Position numbers and translations under genes: made by a program
Shown here: piece after piece, positions 12,700 to 24,900 of the stretch
How the letters are laid out: each line of letters starts with the position of its first letter
Numbering within the stretch: the first letter of the stretch is position 1
NCBI GenBank assembly: GCA_008921705.1
Contig: VFFE01007257.1
Coordinates: 2,447,903-2,511,902 of the forward strand
Direction: 5' to 3'
Source of the DNA: Burhinus oedicnemus
Taxonomy: Eukaryota > Chordata > Aves > Charadriiformes > Burhinidae
DNA length: 64,000 bases
Notes under the pieces: generated by a model
Databases searched by the model: none
What the model was told of the DNA's origin: nothing
The model's input: only the letters and a program-made list of their open reading frames with translations

Positions 12700-15600
12700 G
12701 AGATATGTCATGCTCAAAAAGATGTAGAATCCTTCATCTAATTTGTATGTACAGCCACTGTAGAGCCATATGTAGAAATCAGTCAACCTGTCCCTCAGCA
12801 ACTCCAAATGCTGAATGTAGTCCTGGCATAAAAGCACAGGGAGACAGGACAATGCCTTCTTCCCCACTGTTTGCAATTTGACTTCCATATAAAACATCCC
12901 AGGTAGAAGGACAGCTGCCAAACTGTATGAAGTTAACCCTTTATACATCTCTTGTGCAAGGCTTTAGCTCAACTATTCACCCATGCTACTCACATTGTCA
13001 AATGCATATTGATGTTTTAAAGGCTGTTCGCTTATCAATTTCCTGTTGCCTAGGCTGAAGTCATGCCTCTAAAAGTAGATTTCTTTCCAAATATAGAAGC
13101 CATCTTGGGTCAAACTATGAGAAACTTTGACAAACCACTTTTGCTAGTGAAACTGAAGAGCGCTTACTCTAAAACACGTCTTCCGGCTTGGCCTTCAATG
13201 GCACAAACAGTATGATAAGTATTTTAATTTTGGGATTTGCTAGAAGGAATGTCTTGAAACTGTAAAGCTGTTTTTTTCATCCTGCCAGTGGGATGTAAAG
13301 AAAACATCTTGTCTGAAAGCAAACAAGGAAGGGTTGGAAAGTGCAAATAACAAGGCTGGGATGTGTTGTGTGTGTCAAACTAGTAGGTCACTGACAGAAC
13401 TTGACACTCTTCCACACGTTACTTCAGTGAAAAAACGCAAACTTTCATAGATCTTTACACAAAGAATAGCGGTATTGACAATACTAGTGCGGATACTAAA
13501 GATCTTCTTTTCTTTTGACATCTTTTGTGGTCTTGCTATCAATGTGATTTGGTATCAAGAATCAGTCAAGCTGGCACCGTTAACAGTAATTTAACAAAGT
13601 CTACCGAATTACCTTTTAGCTCTCCTACATGCACAATCCAACTTATTAAGAAAAGACATTAAAATCACTTTAACTAAATGTATTCATATGGTATTTTTCT
13701 TTTTCCTTGATTCTAGTTAAAAGCAAATATAACTCTTAACGGCATGCATTTGTAAGAAAGCTGCAGGAAGTCAGGTATAAAATGACTAACAAGGAAGATT
13801 AATGACACCAATAGCAGTAAAATGTATAATAAACTAAAGAATTGCTATTTCATTAAGTCTTGCACTTACACACTCATGCATGCATACTTCCTCCAGTCAC
13901 ACTTAAGGATGTAGGTTATGATTATGTTTAAGTGCTGTGTAAAATTTCCTTAGACAATACCATTTTGCACTTTACTATACTGATGTTACTGCAGAAGTAG
14001 ATTTAAGTTTTGGCAAGTACGTACAGTAAATGTAGGTCCAAAGGTCATCTTTACTGAAAACAATTAGAATATTACTTCTAACTCTGAGAAAAAAACCCTT
14101 AAAATCTGAACTTTACTACACAAAGCTTGACGTTTTATTTAAGAATATTTTTTAAAATCCTGTTTAGTGTGAAAATAGGACAACCCCCCCCACAAAACTT
14201 AAAGAAGCCAACCACTCTTTATTCCAGGTAGACTGAGCTACTTTATTGAAGAATGTTTGACAAACTCATCCCTTTTTGCTAGTGAATTAGCAGTAGATAG
14301 GTTTCAATTTTTACAGACATGCTCATCAGTCAAAATCCTTTAGTGAAAGGTTTATTACAATGTATGTCTGCCTACAGCTTGTTCATGAATGAGTACCTGG
14401 GACGTTTTTAAAGTGATCAGCCTTTCATTATTCACTCTGTAGTGTGACTGAAACTGGCAATATTTAAAAAAGTAATTTCCAATTCTGATTTGCTAGTTTT
14501 TGGATACCAACCCAGTAGAAAATGTATTTCTGCTGACACAGGATAGATTTGCATCCGCTTCCTTTTTTAAGTGATTTGGCCCTGGGTTCAAGTAGTAGGT
14601 CCTACCTCTGGCATTGTAAAATGGAGTTCTGTCCCACACTTGAACTTTTCAAGGTCTGTGCGAAAAAAATCCAAGGTCGTCAAAACTACCTGAACTTAAA
14701 TGTTTGTGTGAATAAATGTCTGTCCCCTTCCATTTCCTGCTATTATTACTGCAAGCAGAAATTCGTTAGTAGGATCATTTTCAGAAAGTTGATAGAAAGA
14801 CTTACTTATAAAGACAGAGTGCTTCAAGAAGTACCCTCTGCTTTCACTGGCACTTCAGTCATGCTTCATCTTGCCCAGTATTAAGACACAAGTTAGCTAT
14901 GTAAGACTACCAACACCATTCCTGTTCTGTGAAAAAAAAGAGAACTTCATACAGTAGAACTGTCAGTCTGCCCTAAGTTTATCTGTGAGTATACACAGCG
15001 CAAACCTGTACCATACCTACAGATTCATACAAATGAAATACCTGGATAATTAAAAATGTGGTTTACAGTTCTGGGATTTGTTTCAGAATATTATTTTAGC
15101 AATACAACAAAGGCATCAACAGTCAGTTCAGCTTTGAGTCTGATAATAATTGGAAAAAATACGGTACTTTCATACTTTCACATGAAGATTTTATTTCATG
15201 ATGCATTTTGTGTATGTAGGTGCATGGAGATGAAAACTAAAACATTCACTGGTTATGTTTATCATGTTTTGCAAAGGGTGAGCTGATGGTGTTTGGAACT
15301 CTCTCCTTTAAAAAATACAAACCACCCTCCCATTTAAACACAAATTCGTATAATTCCAAACTGTATGTTCAAAAGCTTCCATGGTCAAACTCTGTCACAC
15401 AATTAATACCAAAAAAAATATTCAGATTTAAGCTTATGCTGAAGGAAAAGGTGCTCCAAACTTAACAGCTAGTTTCTGGCTACTTTTAGGGTTGACCTTA
15501 CCCTAGAATTCTTGTTGTGGCAAAGCCATCACAGTTATCGATCCTGCAAATTATTCTTTTTCTCCCAGAATTAACCATAGATCCATTCAAAACAAGGATT

Positions 15601-16420
15601 AACCTACAGTTCTCTAATGCACTAAACACATCAAAATTCAAGTATGTATGTACCAAACACGCACATGGTAATCCTTTATGTTATTTATGGCCCTTTTTTG
15701 ATATAAGAATAATTGATTCAAATGGGTAATTCAGAAAGGTAATTTACAGTCTGGCATCTTGATTTGAAAGCTTTATTTTACTAACATCCACCAAGGGAGT
15801 AATCAATTTAGTGGTGAGGCAGAGCTAATAATTCCACAGAATTTTTATAATGTCTTCATACTTTAGCATGAAGTTTTTGCTAATCCCCATCCTTAATTTG
15901 TGTAATGGGGGATATTTATTCCATTCACACATTTTCTTTTCATTGCATGATTCACTGAATCACCAAAGTAATATAAAGTTGATCAACAAGCAAGCGAGTA
16001 ATTATAAACCACTAAGTTACTTTCTGATTACCCTCCATTTTTATTGCAGCCTCCTTTTAAACCTACTTCTGAATCTGATGAAAAAATTCCTTGTCTATAT
16101 GGTATTTTCTTACCTTCTAAGTGTCTTAATATGCCAAGACTCTCTTTTTCAGTCATGTAATTACAATGATTAGACTTTTTTCTATCCATTCTAACTCTCA
16201 GGAACACAGTACGATATGTAACCTTTCAGCATTGCTTTTATGAAAACAAAGGCAGTTAACGTATTTTGTAAGGAAAATTACAAATGAAAGAACTTAAAGT
16301 ACTTTTGGCATCAGTTCGAGTTTTCGTTATTACAGTGTTCAGAATAATATTTAGGTAATACATTTGGAATCAAGTGGTGTAAAAAATGCAGTGGACATGT
16401 TAAAGGCTCAGTCTCATTAC
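12700..16420. other. Non-coding stretch, no gene seen
   Basis: Mostly unique AT-rich DNA. A C8 run lies at about 14184. The 107-111 codon frames at 14549 and 15850 are rich in Phe, Leu and Ser, as expected from AT-rich noise, and have no recognisable domain. No repeat edge is evident. Confidence 0.55.
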
Positions 16421-16428
16421 TAAGGCAT

Positions 16429-16447
16429 GTTGCCATGGATTGTTTAC
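16429..16447 (+). promoter_or_regulatory. RFX-half-site-like word next to a forkhead-like word
   Basis: GTTGCCATGG at 16429-16438 resembles an RFX X-box half (GTTGCCATGGCAAC without a good second half), and TGTTTAC at 16441-16447 is a core forkhead site. RFX and FOXJ1 sites are often close together at ciliary genes. With one degenerate half-site this is weak evidence, and there is no neighbouring gene. Confidence 0.15.
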
Positions 16448-16459
16448 AAATATTCAGAT

Positions 16460-19400
16460 GCTGTTGAGCTTACCTTGAATTTGGTTTGAAAGCCCAAGGC
16501 CATACATGTGCATTTTGTTTCTCCCCATCCTGTACAATATGTACTAATAATATGCTATAATTGAGAAAAAAAAATTCAAATTAAGAAATATGAAGGTAAA
16601 GAAAAAGTATATTTGACCTTGCCAGCAAAAGAAGAGGGCACATTTATTGTTTTCTTTACACATGCACATATACTGTTGCTGAAATACGAGAATAACAAAT
16701 AATAGCTTAGTGGTTTCTCCATAGCCTCAGAAAGAAAGTTCTTTTGGGTTATCAAATACTACATTTCCAGTCAAAGGAGCTGTACTTTGCCACTGCCATT
16801 TGTCACGTTAAAATACATTTTATATGTATGAAGTAAAAAAAAGTTTGTTTACTCTTTTCCAGATCATTGTATTCCTGTGAAATTTTGTATCCCAAATGTT
16901 TTGCCTCAAATCACTGCCTGAGCAGAAATCCACAGCTTCTGCTTTTTGTAGTCATAGTTTATTCTTGTTCTCTTGATTATTATTTCATTAATTTAGTCCT
17001 TCTTACCAACAGCGGCAATGAATGTAAGGCTTCTGTATGCCTCTAAAATTATATTATATTCATCCTCTGTGCTTGTCTCTATATCCAAGTCACCTTTACT
17101 AAGTAAATCCCCAGTGCAAGCTCTACAATGCATCAAGGAACAGACGTTTTGAGTGTCTGTACAATTGTTATGGGGGTATTCTGTTTATTTTAATGGGACC
17201 CTGGATCCCTGTAACTGCAAGGAACATTCACACGTTTACAAAAGATTTTATAATGCATTCCAATGAGAAAGCATAAGCAGATTCAGCTCTTTTGCACTCA
17301 TGCAATTAAGAAATGTTTAAGGCCAGAATCTGGAGACACAACAGAAGGATTCAGACACATGAGAAGAGAGAAGAGATTTCACTTCTCAGGAGAGCCACAC
17401 GATTTGACACAGTTTTAAAACAAACTTTAACTATTAAAGAGTTTCTTTTCAGAAAATGTTCACCTTAGCCCCTTCAGAAAGGGAAGATAAAAACAGCTGA
17501 CCATTCCTATTTTCCTGAAATGGTCCCTATGCTCTCATTTTTGTATTTACTTTCACTCCCTCAGCTTGAAAACTGCAACACATACATACTGAGTTAACAA
17601 GATAAAGGGAAGGATTTTTAGCAGCAGAACAGATAAATGCAATGGGTAAAATACTCAAAGGCACGATGCTAGACAGAAATATGACTCAGCATGCATTGCA
17701 CACAAAAATCCTAAGGCCTTACTGAAAGAAATTCCTATTGAGCTGAGTAGGAAGTAGACACTTAAGAGAATAGCACTTTACTTCCAAAGAAAGACACATG
17801 TGAAACGTTCCTACCGTGATTGTAACAAACTGTACTGGTCCTAAATCACTTTTTCCTCTTACACTAGCTACTGCTGCCATCGATGCTTTCTGTCCTCATA
17901 CATACTGTGGTAAACACTACTCCCTTTGTCTTGATAGGTTAGGAAACACCCGAAACTCTAGCTACCTCAAGTCTCTTTTTACAGAAGTTTACTTACCATC
18001 AAAAATGCAGTCCTGCCTCATTCACCTTCCTGTCCCTTCTTCTCAGTCCTGTCATGTAAGTGCTCAAGCAGGCCTAGACTGGACCAAATTAAGGAGCTGA
18101 TCTTTCTGAAAATAAAAGATACCTTTGAGTTGAATCACAATTTGGCTGCATTAATACTACTTCCAGCAAAAGAAAAGCCCTGGGAATGAGCAGGCAGAGA
18201 AAGGAGAGACAGTGGGGCTGCCTCTGTCAGTAGTGATACGGATTTTGGTCAGACCAAAGTGGCTGTCTACCTATGAGCTTATACTGCAGGTGAAAATAAG
18301 CCATTAGAATGGGTGACGCCTTGGGGAATCACTTGGACCTCCACAGGATGGCTGTAACAAGAGGGGCTCACCTGAATAACTGCCTCCAGCTCCCTTTGGT
18401 AAAAGAAAATAATGTACTATCTGGGAGGAGGCACATAACATTTAATTCACGCACCCCACAGTTGTTAATCAGCACCTACGTTACTGAAGTCCCTAGCCCT
18501 TTTGACCCCCTCAAGGACATACAAATAAAATACTCCCTTCCTTCCTCCTTCTTACCTCTTGCTACTCTCCCCTCCTACAGACAACACAGAGACCCTCCTA
18601 CCACCACGATATAACAGGGAGAGCCTCAGAGTTAATACCTCCTAAGTCACATGGACACAGAAGATAATAAGATTTATTCTCCTGGGCTGCCCCTTCCTCT
18701 TATTTAGGACTAAGAATGTCTTTAATTTTTATTAACATACTACGTTAGCATAAATTTTAAAAACTTAAAATGTTTCTTGACACCTTTGCAAAACAAACAT
18801 CCCTTCGCAAATTTGAGATAAAAAGCTTTGAACTCCTGAACATTTTTTTTAATGCAAAGTGCTAACAACCACAGCAGACCATAGAGAGTAGCACCACAGA
18901 AAATAAACATGAGTGGCAGGAAAGAAGAGGAGGAAAAAAACCCCCTCTTGTGTGATTCCTTCATTGGCTTTGCGAAAACTTGCACTTGATACGTGAAGAG
19001 CTCTGTCTGAAACCATTAATAACAAAAACAATCACCAAATGAAAGAGCAGCCTTGCAAGCAACCATCCATAAAAAGAAAGCCAGTTAATTAAACAAATCA
19101 CAAGCTATCTCCAGACTGTCTCTCTCACTTTAAAGTCCTCAGTGCAGAAAAGAGACGAAAAAAATCTCATCAAATGATATAATCATAACAGCCTCAATAT
19201 AACTCACACATATTTCCAGATAAATCACTTCTGAAATACTAAGTGCCTGGAAAAGCTTGGAGGGAAATTGCACCTTAGCTGCAATTTCTGCTTTTTGGGG
19301 GGGCTTTGGAGAATACTGGATCTTCTTTTCCTTCACTACATGTTTATTCCTATTCCTTAGATTGTCAATTTTTAGTATAAAACTTTAATTAATCTCTAGA

Positions 19401-19470
19401 TTCATTTCACTTGATGTTGCAGGGCCATTCCACTATGTCTCAGAAGGCACTTAATTGGAATTGAAGGCTC
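16460..19470. other. Non-coding stretch, no gene seen
   Basis: Unique-looking DNA. The 18180-18640 part is pyrimidine/purine biased and less AT-rich, with CCTTCC-type words near 18540-18560; it could be an eroded repeat but has no recognisable end. A G8 run occurs at about 19297. No frame here looks like an exon. Confidence 0.5.
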
Positions 19471-19479
19471 AGGGTTAAA

Positions 19480-20175
19480 AACACAACATTTATCCCTTGC
19501 CAAAATCTACACAGCTTTCTGGGTAGGGCCAGGGAGCCACAGCTGAACTGGAGAATTGACTGCGCGAATATGGCTAAAGGCAGTACTGACCCCATGCACA
19601 TGATTGCCCTGATGGAAAAGGTAGCAGCGAGTTAATGGAACTGGATGTGCATTAATTTTTCTGAGATTATACACTGTGATGAGACTCTTTCATCAGCTTC
19701 TACAGGTCATAGCAGCTGGTAGGAGCCTTAACAGCGTCATTCCATTATAAGGCTATTATTGATCCAACATCTAATTTGAAGATCAATTTGGATTGGAATC
19801 AGAACCCAATATGACAATGATTTCAGAGCAGATAAGAAGTAATTTACTCCTCTGGGTGCCAGAAATCAATTTTTGGTTTTCTGTACTGACCCAGCTGCCA
19901 AAATAGAAGGCGAAAAAAAAGAGTTGAGGATAACGTGCAAATAAAGGATTATAGTAATCCAATCTGGAGGTGATAAAAGTATAAACCCGGCTGCAAACCC
20001 ATCTGAGGTAAACAAACGTTTAATCCCAGCTAAATATCTTGGATAATGGCAAAAAGGCTTCACATTATTTTTGATGCATTTGGCTAACACAAAATACAGC
20101 TTTGAATTCAAAGCAACTCCTTGCATTTCTCACGTAATGCTTTGTGGCAGTCAGCACCTGGGAAGCTTATGTGGG
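19480..20175. promoter_or_regulatory. Candidate enhancer with K50-homeodomain, forkhead and GATA words
   Basis: This unique stretch holds an inverted pair of K50 homeodomain sites (OTX/PITX/GSC type), GGATTA-TAG-TAATCC at 19946-19960, a third TAATCCC at 20021-20027, and a forkhead core GTAAACA at 20008-20014. AGATAAG (GATA type) lies at 19830-19836 and an octamer-like GTGCAAAT at 19936-19943. The words sit within about 200 bases and no repeat family explains the sequence. Clustering of OTX and FOX sites is typical of anterior and endoderm enhancers, but that is family knowledge. Conservation and activity are untested. Confidence 0.3.
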
Positions 20176-20179
20176 GATC

Positions 20180-21385
20180 TCAAGACTCATCACTACTATT
20201 TATATCATAGCTGTGCTAGACACACTGGCAAATCTGCATTAAAGGGCTAATAACCAGACTCATCCAGGCTGTTAGGAGTCAAAATCCCTTTGGCTATGCC
20301 TGCATTGTGGGGTGCTGTGGTGTTTGTTTTAGTCCTCATCCCTATGCATCCAGTTTCTTCCCAAAGAAAGGCAGGATGCACAGGTAGCTGACGTCCCCAG
20401 CTTGCTTGCCGTGTGCATCCAAGCCCATCTTCACTAGGAACAAGGACCTCCAGGTATGCACTGCGACACATACCTACGCCATGGTGCAGGCAGAGTGACT
20501 GTAAATCCGATCTTGAGTTAACCTCGTGTGTCAGAGCAAAGATCTTTTGCAAACATACAGACACTGCGCAGCACCTGCTGCTGCCTACCTCAGCACTGGG
20601 AGACATTGAGAGTCATGTGTACCAAGGCCGTTCCTGCCCCCGGGAAGAGAGGGCAAACAACAGGAAAGAGGTGGCACGAAAACCTGAAGGGAATTCTGCT
20701 CCAAGTTGTTGGCAGAGCTGAGAATTTTCCACTCTCTACAGGACTGGCCCTTAAACCCTTTTCACTTTTATTAAGTGCAGACATACTGCAGAGATGCGAG
20801 GCTTAGTTATCTACAGTGAAACTGGAAAGGGTTTTTTCTTCTTTTTTTTTTTTTTTCCTCAGTGGAATCAGTTTTATTCAGATTTGGCTGTAATTGGAGC
20901 GAGGCTCTCACTGAATCTAATTTCAGCTGGAACTAATTATAGGGGGAAAGGTCATAAATGTAAGACGGCTGCATAACTATGTTGGAAGAATATTGACATC
21001 ATATAGTATTAACTCTGCTCCTGTAAAGGCCATAAATACTTAGACTAAAAACAGCCATTAAGAGACAGAACAAAATGTACCTATTTCTTTTGATTAGAGG
21101 GGGAAAATGAGGGAGGAAAAAATCTCTAAAGGGAGATTTAAAATCATACAATAAGGAAGCACTGCACAAAGAAAAAATAATAAAAAAACCCAATCAAGAA
21201 ATAGAGATCGACTGCCTCAGATGAAATCCTGAGCCACACTAGAAACAAACAGCACTGCTGCATCTGGACTGGGCCCTATTCAAAACCTGATAGGAAAAAT
21301 TAGTTGCAATAACAAAAACAGCCATATGAAATTGCCAGGACTGATAGCCAAGCTAAAACCAGCAGCACTGATTCCGCAAGATCAT
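20180..21385. other. Non-coding stretch with a moderately GC-rich part and a poly-T tract
   Basis: The part from 20260 to 20740 has more C and G than its surroundings. Overlapping frames on both strands (60-119 codons) share it, as expected when stop codons are rarer, and none has a recognisable domain. A T15 tract lies at 20842-20856 and ends in CCTCAG, which looks like a 3' splice acceptor. No gene is supported. Confidence 0.5.
20863..20959 (+). other. Possible non-coding exon or conserved element
   Basis: The 97-base stretch is bounded by a very strong acceptor-like border (T15, CCTCAG, ending at 20862) and a donor-like GTAAGA at 20960-20965. It contains TAATTAT-type words and could equally be a conserved element. 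There are no transcript data, and such borders are frequent by chance. Confidence 0.15.
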
Positions 21386-21429
21386 ACCATGTGCGAATGC
21401 TGGACACACCAAGCCACACCTTAAAGAAA

Positions 21430-21930
21430 TTCCCTTATTACTTCGCCCCCAGCCCTCGGCCCAATGGGGCCAAAATGGCTGCCAAGGCCAGCCTGAGGGA
21501 GGGGCTGAGCAGAGCTGCGCCCCAGCTGGGCGAGGAGGCCCTGCGCCCTCTGCCCCGGGCACCTCAGCATTTTAGGTGCACGCTGCCACTCCGACCACCC
21601 CAGCACCCCTCTGTGCCAGGGGAACCCCTGTCCTGCCTTTTGGAGAAGACTTCCAGCCCTTTTTGATGAGCGGAGAAGATGATGCCAGGCTCGGTCCCCG
21701 CTCACTGCTGAGGCACTTGGGCAGCCAGTAAGGGACTTTGCTTCGCTTCACCTCTCTTCACAATCTTCCTCACAGAGAAGGGAACCAGGATGTGTGACAG
21801 CTCGGTATGAGCCCAGCCCTCATGGACACTGGCTGGATTCGCTTCTCACCTGAGCCTGGGAGCCTTCAGGACGGTCCCTGTGAGGAAACCCACAGGCAGA
21901 TGCGGCCAGGACTCCTCATCGGGAGTCTTG
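21430..21930. other. Isolated GC-rich island
   Basis: By eye the GC content rises above 60 percent in 21440-21720, against an AT-rich background on both sides. I count about eleven CpG in 21441-21740, well below expectation for that base composition, so CpG is depleted. A YY1-like core, AAAATGGC, lies at 21472-21479. The frames on both strands (69-94 codons) follow from the composition and are not convincing. Candidates are a decayed promoter island, an old LTR or a GC-rich repeat; I cannot decide between them. Confidence 0.4.
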
Positions 21931-21939
21931 TTAAATGTC

Positions 21940-24900
21940 TCACGGAATTTGCTGATGGATTTGATTAAATGAAGAACTTCAGCATTTTCCCTATACATAT
22001 GTTTTCTTGTAATCAACACAACACCAGTACAAGTAGAATGACATTACAAATGAGAGTAAATTATACATGCAGCCTAAATTTTGACCATAATACATTTCAA
22101 TTAGTCAATGAAATGTTATTTAGACATAGCCACACACTTACTCATCTTTCTGAAATTAAGTGCTGCTTTGGTACTTAGATTTACAGAGGTTCAATACCTA
22201 AACCAGTTACATGGTCTGCTTCAGCCCCGGGGCTGAACTGTAATGATGACCCAAGTCCAATTAATAAAGACAGAAGCCTGCTAGACACCTCGCGATGAGC
22301 TGCATTGCAACGAACCTTTGGAGATTCTGAAAGAAGCAGCTGGAAGTCATTTCTGAAACATCAACTGAACTAAGTTAGTAATTAATTTTTCTCTCTTTCT
22401 CTCTTAGCAACCCCACAAACGCATGACACTGCCAGGTTCTGAATCGGAACGTTTTGCAGTCAGAGGGAGTCTGTCCATCGAAGCCCTATGTCACACTCAG
22501 TTAGACTGCGCTTCATGTCACCTTCTCCCCTGACTTCTGTGTGAAGCAAATTCCTACTAAAGTTGATGGAGCTGCATAAAGAGACCAAGCAACCAGTCTG
22601 CCTTTGACACAGTACAGTGTTTTCCTAACAGTGTTTATTGTTCCATATGTATCAATGGAAAACCATGTTCCCTTTTGAGTCACTTGCCACCACTAAATTC
22701 CTTCTGTGATCCCTGATTTACAGCCTTTTTAAGAACTATTTCTCAGCTGCCATCTCTTGCCATCAACTGATCTCACCTATGTTTCCTCTCTGCCGTGGCC
22801 ACAAGAAAGAGAGTAACTTGTTCTTTAAACAGAACACATGTTTAATAAAGAGAAAGGGGACAATGATTAGCTTCTCAGAAATACTCATAACAGATTCAGG
22901 AACAGATGATCGTAAAATAAATGCTAAAGAAAGTGGAAAGTCAAGATAGAGCATTTCATCATGAAAAGAAAGAAGATATTTTTATCCATAATTCGCTCTC
23001 CAGTCATTATTCTACTTGCTGGAACATTAGTTCTTCAAATTATTTTTAATTACATGGCCTAGAAATAAATATGCACCACTTTTAGCAGGCTCTCAGGTTG
23101 AATACAAGGGGTACTCAGTTTCATTCCAGTCAAGCCACTACTCCAAGGTGATTTATACTCTCATTATAGGCTGTTGCTTTTCCTATGTAAATTTGTAATC
23201 AAATATTCTAAACAGATGATGACAAATAATTCGAGTAACTACTGCTAGCAGCCAAAATCACAGCCATAGGACCTCACAAGTCTAACAGGAGAATTTTACG
23301 CACACATATGCACATGCACATGAACACTCCACACAGGTACATTTCCGTGTTATTAAATCTTCTAACAACTTTTGAATACATGAACTCAACATACATCAAA
23401 TTGGTGACAAAATTTTTTTACTATGCTTAATTTAGCAAATTTCCCTCCCATTATATAAGCTATTAGGACAAAAGGAGCATTAATTAACTTACTGAATTTT
23501 TGATCAGATGTTGCAATGATAATTTATCATTTTAATAGTCTGTTCTAGAGTGGATTTTTTAGAAATGTTTCACAGAGTGAATCAACAAATTAATATAATA
23601 ATTACAACCCTTTCACATGATTCAAATACATCACTTTGTGTTGTTTAAGCACCCTTTCGGTGCAACAGTACAATGGACAAGCATCTCTCCTACACACAAA
23701 AAGTCCTTTGCTGATATACCATCAATTAGTTTGTGCACCACCCCCAAAGGTAGTGTTTAACATTTTTCTTTGTCATTTAATTATTGGGAATTTTTCTTAA
23801 AATTTAGGAGATCAGATTTAGCTTCAAAAGGATCTTCTAAAAACAGTAGCTGATTTTCTTTTTATTTAATTTCTGAACAAGTCGCTTTTTGGTTGAGATT
23901 CCAGGGTTGGACATCCACAGGCCATCTGAAATGTGATAAGTACTGTCTAAAACTTTACCTGGATGGGAAAATTGCAGACAATCAGGTGGGCTAACCTGTT
24001 CTCTCAGAGCCAGCCCATTTTTTCTGCACCAAGCTACACTCAAGAGTAGGACGGAATTCAGGAATGTTAGGATGCCAAACCCTGGAATGCTTACACTGAG
24101 CGTATCTGGGCATTACAGAGTCCCACAGAAACAAAAAAGGAAGAATGAGATTGCCTTTTCTAATGACACAGTACGATTTGTACAGAACTGTGCTGTCCAG
24201 ATTTGACACTTCTCACTCTTGACTCTCTGCCTCTGCATGCAATTGCTAGTCTTTTAAAATTCCAGCCTTAATGAAACAGGTAAGCTGCAGAAAAGATTAA
24301 GCTGAAAAATACAGCAGGAATACAGAATGAGGACAGGTGATTGATCTTTGAGTGGATATCCAACCGCGCAATGAAATTCTCAGGCTGGTTCTTCTTTATT
24401 TCAAAATGGTTTTGATTCAGAGGGATTTTACAGCAGCTAAATCATGCAGTTGGCACAGATTGTGCAAGCTTTTCAGCATGTTATACTCTGAAAGATGTCA
24501 CATTTGGCAGAGGCAGTAAAGCTCCACGAATTTATTGTTGTTTCCTATTGAACACCAAAATCCAGGGCATCAAAAGATGATACAGCACACGTTACAACAC
24601 TATTGTGTTGAGTCACCTGCTACCCTGGCTAGCATAAACCTCTGGTGGACTGCTGTGAAATGCCAAATGGAAGCCACATGTCTACGAGGAAAAAGAAGGT
24701 ATAACCGTGTATAGACTAGTGAGTGACAGCTGCAAACTCAGTCTGTGGTCCTGTAGGCATACTGTACAGGAGCAATGTATTTGCAAATCCATCTTTTGAA
24801 TGAATACACTTCAAGACTGCTTCCAAAAATAATAACTTTATTTCCTGGAGTAGTATTTTTAGAGTCAGTAGGACTTCTCATGCATGCCAAATTATAGATA

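Noticed and set aside
21353..21705. Ala/Pro/Gly-rich frames on both strands
   Set aside because: Expected in GC-rich DNA, where stops are rare. No domain, and both strands are equally open.
22380..22410. Strong acceptor-like polypyrimidine tract ending TTAG at 22407
   Set aside because: No donor-like site at a plausible distance and no coding frame follows.
23650..23666. GCACC-CTTT-CGGTGC small hairpin
   Set aside because: A five- to six-base stem is common by chance and has no context.
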